DNA of 37,898 nt, from the IMG/VR virus record IMGVR_UViG_3300030098_004252, positions 1 through 37,898 of that record; one strand, 5' to 3'. Origin of the DNA: a virus. A program made the translations under genes and the position numbers. Below the pieces are notes generated by a model. It was not told the origin of the DNA. It made no database searches and was given only the letters and a program-made list of their open reading frames with translations. This document shows positions 9,618-18,251 of the stretch, piece by piece. How positions within the stretch are numbered: position 1 is the stretch's first letter; each line of letters begins with the position of its first letter.

Positions 9618-10301
9618 CTACAAGAACAAGATAGACGACGTAACATCCTGAACGTAGTTGGGCCCACCCGTTGTTCTCGATGTCAGATACTGCATGAACT
9701 CTGACTCCCTCTTCCCTAGCTGGGAGATCAACGGCCCATTCTCTGCTGCATCAACAATAGCATACTGCTTATACGCATACAGAGCGATTAGATCGTGGAA
9801 CAGGGTCATGTCGTCGATGTATCCACCAGCGGCGGTCCAGTCTACGTTGGCAGATGGAACGTAAGAGACTCTTATGGTTCCGCTAATGCTGTACGAGAAC
9901 GTCACGCTATTGTTGGAAAAGAAGAACGAGTTGTTTGTCGCCTCTAGTGCCTGAACATTTTGGACCTGGTTTAGAATCCTAGCTGGGATAGCAGAGTTGC
10001 TCTCTTGGCGGTAGATAGCAATTAGCATCTCTAGCTGTGACCCGTTGACAGACGTTGGGCCAAGGATGGGAGTAGCTGCTCCGTCTGGGTTGGTAGTGGT
10101 CAGGTCAAGGCTGGTTGTGTTGTTCAGGGTGTAAACGGCCTGAGTGGCGTATATGTTTGGATCACACTGCATGACCCGGTTCCTAAACTCTTGATAGCCA
10201 ATCTGCAAAAACCTGGTCAGAAGGGCGTTGTCGACAAACGTCTGGTCAGGCTCGTCGATGTAGGTCCGAAGAACATTAGCAATGTAGTCCGTGGTTGCCA
10301 C
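9618..10301 (-). CDS. Head-tail connector / adaptor protein (227 aa)
   Basis: A 227-residue protein. An N-terminal helical region (about 1-45) contains TRFLQIGYQEFRNRV. A beta-rich middle follows, then a C-terminal helical region (about 165-215) with LFHDLIALYAYKQYAI. This helix-beta-helix layout and its place between portal and tail hub match podovirus connector proteins (P22 gp4 / T7 gp11 functional class). It would form the ring beneath the portal that closes the head and receives the tail. It starts with GTG, which overlaps the portal stop (TAGTG). Moderately confident from synteny. Confidence 0.65.
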   Translation of the reverse strand: MATTDYIANVLRTYIDEPDQTFVDNALLTRFLQIGYQEFRNRVMQCDPNIYATQAVYTLNNTTSLDLTTTNPDGAATPILGPTSVNGSQLEMLIAIYRQESNSAIPARILNQVQNVQALEATNNSFFFSNNSVTFSYSISGTIRVSYVPSANVDWTAAGGYIDDMTLFHDLIALYAYKQYAIVDAAENGPLISQLGKRESEFMQYLTSRTTGGPNYVQDVTSSILFL

Positions 10302-12229
10302 TAGAGAATACCTCCGCCCTGCCTAATGTTAGACATGTTGCCTTCTGACCTTCGCGTCATCATGCGCTCTGCGCTGGCCATGCTTCCAATAGCCTGCTGC
10401 TTAGCTGCCTGCTCTTGGGCGATCTGAGCCTGTGCGCCCTGGGATGCAGGAGATGCTATCGTCCTCGCAATTGAGGATGGGTCAGCCTGGGGAGAGGTGC
10501 GTGGGAAGATCTTCTGGGACGCCAAAGCCCCCTCATGCTCTTCCTGAGGAGCCTCGGCTGTCGCGATAGATACCAGTACATCCCGCAAGTATTCCTGGGT
10601 CGGCGGAGGCAACTCATAGAACTCTGAGGTTCTGACAAATTCCCCAAAGACCTTCTTAAAGGTATCGATATCATCCGATGCGAAGATCTCAATCTGACCA
10701 CCCATCTTAACAGCATCGAGCATGTCTTGAGCATGGCCGATAGCCTGTGCCCTCTCAGACACGTTCTTGTTCCCAGTTCGGAAGCTAAGCTCTTGGAGGG
10801 CGTCTTCCTTCTCAATAAGGCCCATCTCAAGAAGCTGCATAACCTTGGCATCTCTATCCTGAGCCTCGTCCCTAAATAGGGAGCCGGCCTGGAGGAAGAT
10901 CTCCGGCTTGTCCACAATGTCTGTGTTCTTCAAGGCCTTAAAGGTCACCTGTCCGTACTGGTCCAGAATGCGAATCATCCTGTCCTCGGAGTAGTGCTTC
11001 TTCATCAACTCAAGAACAAGCCGGCCCAACTCAGTCACACCGCGCTCAATGGCCTCTTGTGTGATTTGAAGCTGGCTAGTGTCCTTCTCTGAAAGGGTTG
11101 TCATCGCCTTGCCAGAGGTGACTCCAACCGCTCTCTTGCCAAGAGTCACAGAGTGAATACCAACGGTGTCCATCATCTCTGACTGAATGCGTGAGATGTT
11201 ATCCAGCATATAGCCAGGCAGTGGGGCTGCTGCAATTTGCTGAGGTGCCCCGCCTGCGGGGTTGTAGTAGATCTTCTCGCCGGGACGCGAGGTCAGCGCC
11301 TGAGAGCTAACGCCAGCGGTCTTGGGGATTAACCACTTGGGATTACCCATAAGCTCAACGTTGTGGATAACCTGGGAGCGTGCCCGGTTGTAAAGCAACT
11401 GCAAGTCCAACGCAGGGGCAACCATAGAGAGGCCCCAGAGACGACGAGGAACCTCAGTGTATCTGTAGATCTGAACAGGGAACGTCTTGGTAGTCCACTT
11501 GCCCTTATGCAGATAAGTGCTGCCAGTAACGATAGCATGGCGACCGTCTCGCCAATACACCTCAATAACCTCAACCCTATCCTTGGGAGGCTCGTTGGTG
11601 GTGCCAGAACTAATAAGACCGTAGTTCTCAGAGTCCGGCAAAGAAGACCGCTCAATCTCCTCTGCGTGCTCAGGGTAGACCTTCTTCAACTCCCGCTTGG
11701 TAGAGTACGACCGAAGGCCAACCCATCGGCTATCGTTAGGATGGATTACGCCCTTCTCAAAGAAGATGTCGTACGCCCCGTACACCTCAGTAACGATGTT
11801 GCTTTCATCGGAGGAGAAGTATGTGTGGGTGGCCGCAGTCCCACAGGTAAGAAGCCACTTAATAAGCTTCTCAATCTCATGCTTCATGTCAGCCCGGTGC
11901 CAGTAATACTGCAAGGCCATCTCGCTAGCCTTGGCCTTAAACACATCCTCAGCTGAAGGCGAGGCCGGCATTACGGCTATCGACGGGTACGACAAAGCAA
12001 GCCGAGACAAAACGTTCCGGTAAATGTTGAGCAGCAGGTTAACCGTAACGCGAGACTGCGACTCAGCGTTCATGCGCGAGGTGACAAACTGGCTGATGTT
12101 CTTGTCGTAAGACAGCCACTGCCTGCCCTCTACGAACTTCAGGGATAAATCCCAAAGGCGGCGCTCGGAGGTCTTCTCGCTCTTAGACTCGGTGATAATG
12201 CCACCGATGTTTTGGGGGAAGCCTTCCAT
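10301..12229 (-). CDS. Portal protein (642 aa)
   Basis: I chose ATG at 12229 (MEGFPQNIGG) because it lies two bases after the stop of the upstream gene; an earlier in-frame start would overlap that gene by 46 bases. The protein is rich in charged helices, with an N-terminal region about binding and entering the head-tail channel and segments such as RNVLSRLALSYPSIAVMPA and LTCGTAATHTYF typical of podovirus portals. The C-terminal region (about residues 560-642) is Gln/Ala/Met-rich and helical, like a barrel/crown. It would form the 12-subunit ring used for packaging and ejection. Unusually, it lies downstream of the capsid gene. Length fits the larger P22-like portals. Confidence 0.75.
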   Translation of the reverse strand: MEGFPQNIGGIITESKSEKTSERRLWDLSLKFVEGRQWLSYDKNISQFVTSRMNAESQSRVTVNLLLNIYRNVLSRLALSYPSIAVMPASPSAEDVFKAKASEMALQYYWHRADMKHEIEKLIKWLLTCGTAATHTYFSSDESNIVTEVYGAYDIFFEKGVIHPNDSRWVGLRSYSTKRELKKVYPEHAEEIERSSLPDSENYGLISSGTTNEPPKDRVEVIEVYWRDGRHAIVTGSTYLHKGKWTTKTFPVQIYRYTEVPRRLWGLSMVAPALDLQLLYNRARSQVIHNVELMGNPKWLIPKTAGVSSQALTSRPGEKIYYNPAGGAPQQIAAAPLPGYMLDNISRIQSEMMDTVGIHSVTLGKRAVGVTSGKAMTTLSEKDTSQLQITQEAIERGVTELGRLVLELMKKHYSEDRMIRILDQYGQVTFKALKNTDIVDKPEIFLQAGSLFRDEAQDRDAKVMQLLEMGLIEKEDALQELSFRTGNKNVSERAQAIGHAQDMLDAVKMGGQIEIFASDDIDTFKKVFGEFVRTSEFYELPPPTQEYLRDVLVSIATAEAPQEEHEGALASQKIFPRTSPQADPSSIARTIASPASQGAQAQIAQEQAAKQQAIGSMASAERMMTRRSEGNMSNIRQGGGIL

Positions 12230-12231
12230 TA

Positions 12232-12522
12232 TTAAGTGCCACCCATAACATCTTTGTTCCAGTTCATCTGGGCCCACAGGCGATCTTTAAGAAGCTGATT
12301 GTCCTGCGCTGCCGCCTGTAGCTTGGGGTTCCTAGACCCGAAGATCTTCCCCATAAGATAGTCCTGAGCCTGGCTACCAAACGCACCGCCAGCCGCCTGC
12401 AATCCAACATTAGCCGCCGTGCCAAGCATTTCGCCAAGCTTGTTCCTAGACTGAGGGGCGGACGCGCGACTAAGCGGCGCATTAAGCATCCCCTGCGCTG
12501 CGAACGATCTAGGATCCTGCAT
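12232..12522 (-). CDS. Small protein between capsid and portal genes (96 aa)
   Basis: A 96-residue protein with an Ala/Gly-rich middle (about residues 35-55) and a polar helical C-terminus rich in Gln, Asn and Trp. No family recognised. A strong ribosome site (AGGAGGG) lies 5-6 bases before the ATG, inside the end of the preceding membrane-protein gene (14-base overlap). Its location in the head gene group suggests a minor head or internal virion protein. The mild amphipathic middle could also contact membranes. Confidence 0.6.
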   Translation of the reverse strand: MQDPRSFAAQGMLNAPLSRASAPQSRNKLGEMLGTAANVGLQAAGGAFGSQAQDYLMGKIFGSRNPKLQAAAQDNQLLKDRLWAQMNWNKDVMGGT

Positions 12523-12712
12523 TATAACCCTCCTCCCCGTATATCACATCCAAGATGGGAGCCCTGTCCACTGTAGACGCATAGTCATCAATGGCCTTGA
12601 TCTCCCGCTTCTCCCTCTCAATCTTCAAGACGATCAACTTGCAGAGCAAAAAAAGACAAGACGCCCCCACGATAGCCAGGGTGAGCAGGCACAACATGAG
12701 GACGTCTTGCAC
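12509..12712 (-). CDS. Small single-pass membrane protein (67 aa, GTG start)
   Basis: A 67-residue protein with one clear hydrophobic segment (about residues 4-30), a basic helix (KIEREKREIK) and an acidic C-terminus. This gives an N-out or N-in single-pass layout with a short cytoplasmic tail. The start is GTG with GGAG seven bases upstream. The gene follows the capsid gene by 24 bases, an odd place for a membrane protein. Possible roles include a lysis accessory, a superinfection factor or a membrane anchor used in assembly; none can be shown. Confidence 0.6.
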   Translation of the reverse strand: MQDVLMLCLLTLAIVGASCLFLLCKLIVLKIEREKREIKAIDDYASTVDRAPILDVIYGEEGYNAGS

Positions 12713-12736
12713 TTTAATCTCCGCTACGCAGAGGGT

Positions 12737-14119
12737 TTAGACCAGCGTGAGGCCTGCCAGAATCGCGTTCTGGTTCGGGTTCGTACAAACGGTATTGTAG
12801 TACCATCGGTAGTAGCCCTCATACGAGTCACGGTTCTGAACTCGAAGGAGAACATCTCCGTCGATATCAGCAAACGCATGAGCCTCAAGCTCAAGAATCT
12901 TCCAGGTGTCCGTGCGAAGGAAGATCAACCCTCCGTTCGGGACGTGACGAGAAGTCTTGATAGGCAGAGCGCCGTAAGCCAACCCAGAGAACCCGCCATT
13001 GAGCGTGGTCGACTTTTCGCCGTTCACGTTCATGACAGCAGAGGTGCCTGCCGTCGTAAGCTGGAACAGAGCAGCGTACTTCTGACGCTGAACCGGGTTC
13101 ATAAAGATGACGTTAGGCTCCTTGCCAGACACAACCAGAACCTCATCCAAGACACCCTGGATTCGAGTTAGGCTGATATCAGCACGATCACCCGCGCCTG
13201 CACCACCGGTAGCAACGTTCTGCGTGACAACCGTCGACTGGAGCGTGTCCTGCCCGGTAACACCAGCGCCAGCAGTCGTTCGGTCAACGCCGAAGTGAGA
13301 CTGAAGACCAATGTTGCCGAAGACTCCGAGAGGCTCGCTGTCGAGGTAATCAAGAGCCGTAGCAGCCGCAACCGTATCCTGCACAGTCGAGACGATAACA
13401 GCGCACGCAACACCAGCCGGCAGAGCCGACAGGTCCATTGTGCCAGCATTGCCACCGCCAGCGGTGAAGGTGCCACCAGTAGCATCAGTGCTAGCAACGC
13501 TGAGGAACGCATCGCCGTTGGCATTAAGGTTCGCGAAGTACGTGTCCATGCGGACAATATCAACGCGAAGCTCAGGAGCACCAGCAGTAGCCGCAGCGGC
13601 AGCGCGAGCAGCCTCAAGCTTTGCAATATCACCGAAGAACTCATACGTGGCCGCAGCCGCGTTGTTGTGTCGCTCGTTGATAAAGCCACAGCATCGACCA
13701 CCGCTAATCATGTTGCGGTCAGCAGTGTCCTTAACGTCGGTGACAAGCTTGTTCATCTCGGCATCCATCCAGCCAATGAACGAGTTTGCACCACCCTTGC
13801 CAGCAGCCGACATGGCAGGTCCAGTAATCTGGAATCGGCCATAGAGGAAGCGGGCGTTAACCTCAAGGCGAGCATAGCCCTGAGCACCAGCGGTCGGCAG
13901 AGCGCCGCCCTCAGCCGCGAAAGCAACGCCGCTAGCACCAGTAACAGGATCGCGGTTACGCGCGATATGAACTGGGATAATAGCGACTCGACCATTCCAG
14001 TCTACAGTAGACTTTTCCATGGTCTGAAGAATGAGCATCTCATTGTTAAGCTGCTCTTGTACGGGTCCAAGATAGAACTCCTTCAGGATTGCTGAAAGAG
14101 TTGATTGATTTGCTGCCAT
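12737..14119 (-). CDS. Major capsid protein, HK97-fold type (460 aa)
   Basis: A 460-residue Ala/Gly/Thr-rich protein. It follows the scaffold gene and has the expected organisation. The N-terminal helical arm is followed by a region with AEGGALPTAGAQG and RFQITGPAMS, resembling the E-loop/P-domain of HK97-fold coat proteins. The C-terminal half contains PNVIFMNPVQRQKYA and YGALPIKTSRHVPNGGLIFL, the A-domain and late strands typical of phage coat proteins. All 21 arginines use CGN codons and none use AGA/AGG, unlike neighbours, which suggests selection for high expression. Ribosome site TAGGAG lies upstream of the ATG. Product: the shell protein of the icosahedral head. Confidence 0.85.
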   Translation of the reverse strand: MAANQSTLSAILKEFYLGPVQEQLNNEMLILQTMEKSTVDWNGRVAIIPVHIARNRDPVTGASGVAFAAEGGALPTAGAQGYARLEVNARFLYGRFQITGPAMSAAGKGGANSFIGWMDAEMNKLVTDVKDTADRNMISGGRCCGFINERHNNAAAATYEFFGDIAKLEAARAAAAATAGAPELRVDIVRMDTYFANLNANGDAFLSVASTDATGGTFTAGGGNAGTMDLSALPAGVACAVIVSTVQDTVAAATALDYLDSEPLGVFGNIGLQSHFGVDRTTAGAGVTGQDTLQSTVVTQNVATGGAGAGDRADISLTRIQGVLDEVLVVSGKEPNVIFMNPVQRQKYAALFQLTTAGTSAVMNVNGEKSTTLNGGFSGLAYGALPIKTSRHVPNGGLIFLRTDTWKILELEAHAFADIDGDVLLRVQNRDSYEGYYRWYYNTVCTNPNQNAILAGLTLV

Positions 14120-14131
14120 AAGGCATTACTC

Positions 14132-14992
14132 CTAAATAAACGGGTTGCTACTCTTCATGAACTCCCTAAGCATCTCCGAAGCGTCTTTAACGCTAGAGGG
14201 TTGCCTTACCTCATTAGCAGCAGAGTCGACAGTTGCTCCGGCCCTCGCCGGTCGTCTTACCTCTTCTGCTTGGGGCTCTGCCGATTGCTGCTGGGCCTCT
14301 GGCATTCCGTTGTTCGCGATATAGTCGGCCAGTGCGGCCTCCTCTACCTGGGCAACAAAAGCCGAGTACCCCTCAGCAACCTCCAAGGCTGACACATTAG
14401 GGTCATTCGCTACAGCCTGTAGCATCACCTGGCGCGGAACCCCTGGGAAGACCTGGCTCGCTTCTGCGATCTCATGCTCCAGATCATACCGGGCCATCTG
14501 CACCTCTTGCTGGTACATGCGGTCCTCCATGGTCTGGAACTGCTGAGCGTAGGCCTTAGAGGCTGGGTCGTCGTCGTTGATCACCGACTGCAACCACGCC
14601 TCGTTTTCATCCTGGGGCTCTTGCTTGGCGGGTGCCACTGGAGCTTGTTGGCGCGCATCAAACTGTTCTTGAAGCTGCTGCATTTGCTCACGCATATGAG
14701 AGATCTCATCTTTGTAAGCATTGCGAGCCTCAAGGACTTGCTTGAACCGGTCATACGGGACACGGTGGCCCGGAGTGGAGTCATCGTCCTCGGCAGGGCT
14801 GTCATCAGCCTCGAACTCTTGTTCTCCTTGCGCCTCTACTTCTCCAGCCTCCGCTTCTTGGTTAACGTCCTCAGCGGGCTCGGACGAATCTTGCTGGGCC
14901 TCTAACTCAGGCTGCTGCTCTTCAGTGAAATCCTCCTCACTAGCGAGAAAGTCACCTAGCGCACCAACCTCTTCATCATTAAGAAAACCCAT
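14132..14992 (-). CDS. Scaffold protein (286 aa)
   Basis: A 286-residue, strongly acidic, Glu/Gln/Ala-rich protein immediately upstream of the capsid gene. Residues about 10-80 are dominated by E, D, A and S. A long coiled-coil-like helix around 85-125 (FKQVLEARNAYKDEISHMRE) follows, and a short basic/hydrophobic C-terminus (MLREFMKSSNPFI) could bind coat protein. This composition, length and synteny are standard for podovirus scaffolds, which direct procapsid assembly and then leave or are degraded. A ribosome site (AAGGAGAG) lies before the ATG. The 34-base gap before it shows no obvious promoter. Confidence 0.8.
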   Translation of the reverse strand: MGFLNDEEVGALGDFLASEEDFTEEQQPELEAQQDSSEPAEDVNQEAEAGEVEAQGEQEFEADDSPAEDDDSTPGHRVPYDRFKQVLEARNAYKDEISHMREQMQQLQEQFDARQQAPVAPAKQEPQDENEAWLQSVINDDDPASKAYAQQFQTMEDRMYQQEVQMARYDLEHEIAEASQVFPGVPRQVMLQAVANDPNVSALEVAEGYSAFVAQVEEAALADYIANNGMPEAQQQSAEPQAEEVRRPARAGATVDSAANEVRQPSSVKDASEMLREFMKSSNPFI

Positions 14993-15026
14993 AGCACTCT
15001 CCTTTTAACGCCACATGGGCGGGTTA

Positions 15027-16616
15027 TTACGACCCTGATGTATCCATCAGAGAAGGCATTGACAGCGGAACTCCCCACCTATCGGTGTTCTTTTTGGCGT
15101 CCGCTTTCTTGAAGACCTTGCCAGTGTTTAGTTCAAACTGCAACATCTCGCGCAGATTACTGGGCCTTGTAGACTGAACGTCATCTTTGACTTGCTCGAT
15201 TTGATCGAGCCCCATAAGCGTCAGCGCATAGGCGAAGATCATATCATCGTGCTTCTTAGGAGCGGCCTCTGGCTTGCCTCTGTCGTTGTAGATAAACGTA
15301 TTCATCTCAAACTTCATTCTATCATCAGTAGGCACAAGCCACTTCTTTGATATGTATTCATGAAGCCTCGACAGCATCACCGGTCTTGTAGAGACGTTGG
15401 TGGAGAACCCAACTTTCTCAACCCACCTCTCGGCCATCTTGTCGTATTGGGTGCGCTTGAAGATATAGGCGTAACTATTTCCCATAAGGTGCTCAAGAAC
15501 GGAGAGCCCGTATGAGTTGGACTCCACCACCACTAGGGCGTTGTACTTAATAGCCTCCGTCCTTACCCGCTCAGAGAACGCATGAGGCGGCATCCTCTCG
15601 TAGAAGGTTGAGCAAACGGTTGGGGCCTTCTTGTCTGTTACGTCCATAACGCAGAACGACGAGAAGTCTCCAGATGGAGAGCCAGACGCAACGTCAACAC
15701 CGAGAGAGTACACACGGAACTTAGATGGCTTAATGTAGTTCCTGTATCCGCGCTCTAGTTGAACATGTGGATACACCGTGTCGAAGAAGGTCTCGCCGCT
15801 AGATATGAAGGCCTGCTCTGCTGTGGCTGGGTACTCTTGGAGGAACGTATTCCAGTTCCCCATACACTTAGACATGTAAGTGTTATGCGCCCAGTTGGCC
15901 TGCTTTTCTGTTAGTCCGAACTCTTTGGCGTATTCTTTAATCTTAGGGTTTAGTCCACCCTTAGGTTTGCTGGCCACATAGTCCGAGTCATCCATCCAGG
16001 GGAAGAAAAGCTTTGCAAACCCGCTCTGCTCTCGCCATAGCCTGTGGGCATCGTTCATGCCGTTGGCTGTGGTCTCCAGGTATATCTCGGCGTTTGGGCC
16101 GGCTGTCTGGAACGCAGAGGCAATGGCTCTCTCTACATCTCCCCAGAACGCGAACTCTGAGCAGTGGAGGGCTTGGTAGGTCGTTCCACGGAAGTTCTCA
16201 GAGTTTGCCGTAGTAACGCGGATATATCCACCGTGGAAGAAAGATAGCTCGCGAACGTTAGCCTTCTCAGTAGGGAACTTGAGAAACGGAGGAAGGTTTT
16301 CATAGAACCTCTTGTATATCTCAAATATCGCCTGTGCAGACTCTGTCCTGTGGGCAAGAACACCCACCCTGAAGTTGGGAGTGAACAGCGCTCGCCAGAA
16401 GAACCTGGCGGCGATCATGGTCGTCATTCCAAGCTGGCGTGCTTTGAGAATGTAGGTCCATGGGTTCTCCTCCACATGCGAGACAAACTTCTCTTGAGCC
16501 TCGTTCATGGTGAAGGGGATCATGCGGCCCTTCTTGTCCACGATGCTCAGGTGCTGGCAAAAATAGCGGAAGTCTGTGGCGCATCTGGATATCTCCTGCT
16601 CTAGCCTTTGGTCCAC
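15027..16616 (-). CDS. terL: Terminase large subunit (ATPase + nuclease, 529 aa)
   Basis: The DNA-packaging motor that translocates and cuts phage DNA. The deviant Walker A motif KARQLGMTT is at residues 58-66. The Walker B segment ALHCSEFAFW is at 149-158, with the catalytic Glu near 154. The nuclease domain has acidic residues in GVDVASG (D308), GDFSSF (D317), VVVESNSYG (E365) and HDDMIFAYA (456-464), the RNase H-like metal cluster of this family. The length is usual. The start is GTG, overlapping the small-terminase stop (TAGTG), with GAGGAAG upstream. Headful versus site-specific cutting cannot be settled from this sequence alone. Confidence 0.9.
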   Translation of the reverse strand: MDQRLEQEISRCATDFRYFCQHLSIVDKKGRMIPFTMNEAQEKFVSHVEENPWTYILKARQLGMTTMIAARFFWRALFTPNFRVGVLAHRTESAQAIFEIYKRFYENLPPFLKFPTEKANVRELSFFHGGYIRVTTANSENFRGTTYQALHCSEFAFWGDVERAIASAFQTAGPNAEIYLETTANGMNDAHRLWREQSGFAKLFFPWMDDSDYVASKPKGGLNPKIKEYAKEFGLTEKQANWAHNTYMSKCMGNWNTFLQEYPATAEQAFISSGETFFDTVYPHVQLERGYRNYIKPSKFRVYSLGVDVASGSPSGDFSSFCVMDVTDKKAPTVCSTFYERMPPHAFSERVRTEAIKYNALVVVESNSYGLSVLEHLMGNSYAYIFKRTQYDKMAERWVEKVGFSTNVSTRPVMLSRLHEYISKKWLVPTDDRMKFEMNTFIYNDRGKPEAAPKKHDDMIFAYALTLMGLDQIEQVKDDVQSTRPSNLREMLQFELNTGKVFKKADAKKNTDRWGVPLSMPSLMDTSGS

Positions 16617-17149
16617 TATTCTTCCTCTTTTGGCGGCTCCAGTACAGCGTTAAGGACCGGCAGAATGTCTTTTGGGTCCAACACCGTCTTCTGTAGTGCC
16701 AGCACCTTGGCGTGGGTTAGCTGAACGTCAGCCTCTGCCTTCTCGATAGCCAGGCGGTCAAGCTCGTCTTTGACCTCTCGCTGCATCCTTGGGTTCTTCC
16801 TGAAGTCGTCCCTGGTTCTCTCAAGCAGCCACGCTGCCGCACGCCAGTCGTCTTGTGCCTGGAACCTAATGCAGTCGACCAGTCCCGTGGTTGCCTCGTC
16901 GTATGCAATCTCGAAGTCATGCACAAACTGCCTCATGAGAGGGTGTGCATCCGGCGCTCGTCCTGCTGCCAGCCACGCGCGAAGGGTGTGCTCATGTATG
17001 CCGAGCCTGTTGGCTACGATCTTCCTCGTGTAGCCGTTCTTGATTCCCTCGCATATACGCTCTGCGATTAGCGTATTAAACTTGGGAAACCTTTCGACTC
17101 TCAACAAAGGCTTTTTGGTGGCTGCGTCGGCTTCTGTCGCTTGTTCCAT
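16616..17149 (-). CDS. terS: Terminase small subunit (177 aa)
   Basis: A 177-residue protein directly upstream of the large terminase. A helix-turn-helix is visible at about residues 42-62 (RKIVANRLGIHEHTLRAWL), followed by a helical region (about 85-150) that would form the oligomer ring, as in small terminases that recognise the packaging start. The C-terminus is acidic (PPKEEE). The start ATG lies inside the end of the preceding gene (74-base overlap), with AAGG about 10 bases upstream. The next in-frame ATG would remove the HTH, so the longer form is preferred. Confidence 0.8.
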   Translation of the reverse strand: MEQATEADAATKKPLLRVERFPKFNTLIAERICEGIKNGYTRKIVANRLGIHEHTLRAWLAAGRAPDAHPLMRQFVHDFEIAYDEATTGLVDCIRFQAQDDWRAAAWLLERTRDDFRKNPRMQREVKDELDRLAIEKAEADVQLTHAKVLALQKTVLDPKDILPVLNAVLEPPKEEE

Positions 17150-17576
17150 CGCACATGACCTTATGCATGGTGGTTAGGAAGTCCACGATGTCCTGACCGA
17201 ACACGCCAAGATCCATATCGCCAATCTTATCTCCGTCAGGAGCGTTAGACTCCAGGCGACCTTGCATGTTCCTAAGAATGGGAATGCACATCTTGTGCTT
17301 TTTATGCATTCCGATCTGACCAGCGGACAACGCGGCCTCAAGACCCTTGATCTCACTAAGCGCAATGGCGCGAGTAGCAAGGGCGTTTAGATCAGGGTCC
17401 ATGTCGCCAGGGTTAAAGAACAGAACATCAAGGCTCTCCTTAATGGACTTAATCCCCTCGGCGATAAGGCCCTCTACGATTTCAAACTGGGAGATCGGAA
17501 CAACATCAATGTCTAGATCTTCCGGCCTCTCAATCCGTGTAGCCTTCTTAGACAAGATAAACCTTCTGTCGCTCAA
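17076..17576 (-). CDS. Unknown protein upstream of terS (166 aa, TTG start)
   Basis: A 166-residue protein with an acidic N-terminal half (ERPEDLDIDVVPISQF, residues about 16-31), a central helical region and a basic C-terminal tail (SDRSRRSHQKAFVESRK). The frame opens only just upstream of a TTG codon at 17576, with no clear ribosome site; an internal ATG near residue 59 is the alternative. It overlaps the genes on both sides (29 bases with the Lys-rich gene, 74 with the terminase). I do not recognise a family. Position suggests a packaging or head accessory, or a late regulator. Confidence 0.55.
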   Translation of the reverse strand: MSDRRFILSKKATRIERPEDLDIDVVPISQFEIVEGLIAEGIKSIKESLDVLFFNPGDMDPDLNALATRAIALSEIKGLEAALSAGQIGMHKKHKMCIPILRNMQGRLESNAPDGDKIGDMDLGVFGQDIVDFLTTMHKVMCDGTSDRSRRSHQKAFVESRKVSQV

Positions 17577-17832
17577 GAAGTTGCTTAACCCCGAACTGAC
17601 CCATCACTCGCTGCTGCTGATAAACATGCAGAAGAGAAAGGGTAACAACCGTCTCAGCGTCGAGTTCCATAGAATGAGCCAAGGACTCAATCATGCCAGA
17701 GACGCCAGACGGGACGTCCTTGGCTGTCAACTTCACTAGGTTCTTTGGACGGCCTACCGGCGATGCCCCTGTCTTTTTGGTGGCCTTCTTTGCCGGAGCC
17801 TTCTTCGGTGCACTCTTCTTGGTCGTCGCCAT
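17548..17832 (-). CDS. Protein with H1-like basic N-terminal tail (94 aa)
   Basis: A 94-residue protein. The first 25 residues are an Ala/Lys/Pro tail (KKSAPKKAPAKKATKKTG) like a linker-histone tail. The rest (about 28-94) is a compact, mixed helical region with EIV-like and Q-rich segments. Such tails bind DNA without sequence specificity. The ATG shares its A with the transglycosylase stop (TAATG), with GGGGAG upstream. The C-terminal part may be a small DNA-binding or dimerising domain. It is one of six basic-tailed proteins in this phage. Confidence 0.6.
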   Translation of the reverse strand: MATTKKSAPKKAPAKKATKKTGASPVGRPKNLVKLTAKDVPSGVSGMIESLAHSMELDAETVVTLSLLHVYQQQRVMGQFGVKQLLERQKVYLV

Positions 17833-18251
17833 TATCTTTCTCCCCTAAGAAGCTTACGCCTCTTATCAACAATACGGGCAAACCGTCTGCTTTTACGGTA
17901 GCACCTGTTGCCTGAGTTCCAGTGGCATAGCCAGTCCGAGCCATACCGATTACGATAACGGATAATGGCCCCAATTCCAGCCTTAATCAAGTCACAACCT
18001 TTTAACCGCCTGTTTGGGCAGTGGAAAGTTGGCTTAATCTGAAGGGGCCCGTAAGCACCCCTGTTGCTCTTGGCATCACGATTAAACCTGGACTCTGTAT
18101 AGGACAAGGCCACCGCCAGAGCAGGATCTACCCCTCCAGCGATGGCCTCAACTCCTACATCGACACAGGCCGAAAACCTGTCGACCGTCAGCGCAGGCTG
18201 CGCCCAACTCATGGCCAAAGCGCATATGTGGGCAACAAAAAAGTAGTTCAT
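17832..18251 (-). CDS. Exported lytic transglycosylase (SLT family, 139 aa)
   Basis: A cell-wall hydrolase that cleaves glycan strands. After an N-terminal hydrophobic signal or anchor (about residues 1-22), the sequence shows the lysozyme-like core: catalytic Glu in YTESRFN (E53), GPLQI at 68-72, and WNSG at 111-114. Cysteines at about 29, 78, 86, 109 and 117 could form disulfides, consistent with the periplasm. It overlaps the resolvase stop (ATGA) and so lies in the replication-packaging part of the late operon, far from the M15 endolysin. It could be a SAR-type second endolysin or a virion enzyme; the sequence does not decide. Confidence 0.75.
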   Translation of the reverse strand: MNYFFVAHICALAMSWAQPALTVDRFSACVDVGVEAIAGGVDPALAVALSYTESRFNRDAKSNRGAYGPLQIKPTFHCPNRRLKGCDLIKAGIGAIIRYRNRYGSDWLCHWNSGNRCYRKSRRFARIVDKRRKLLRGER

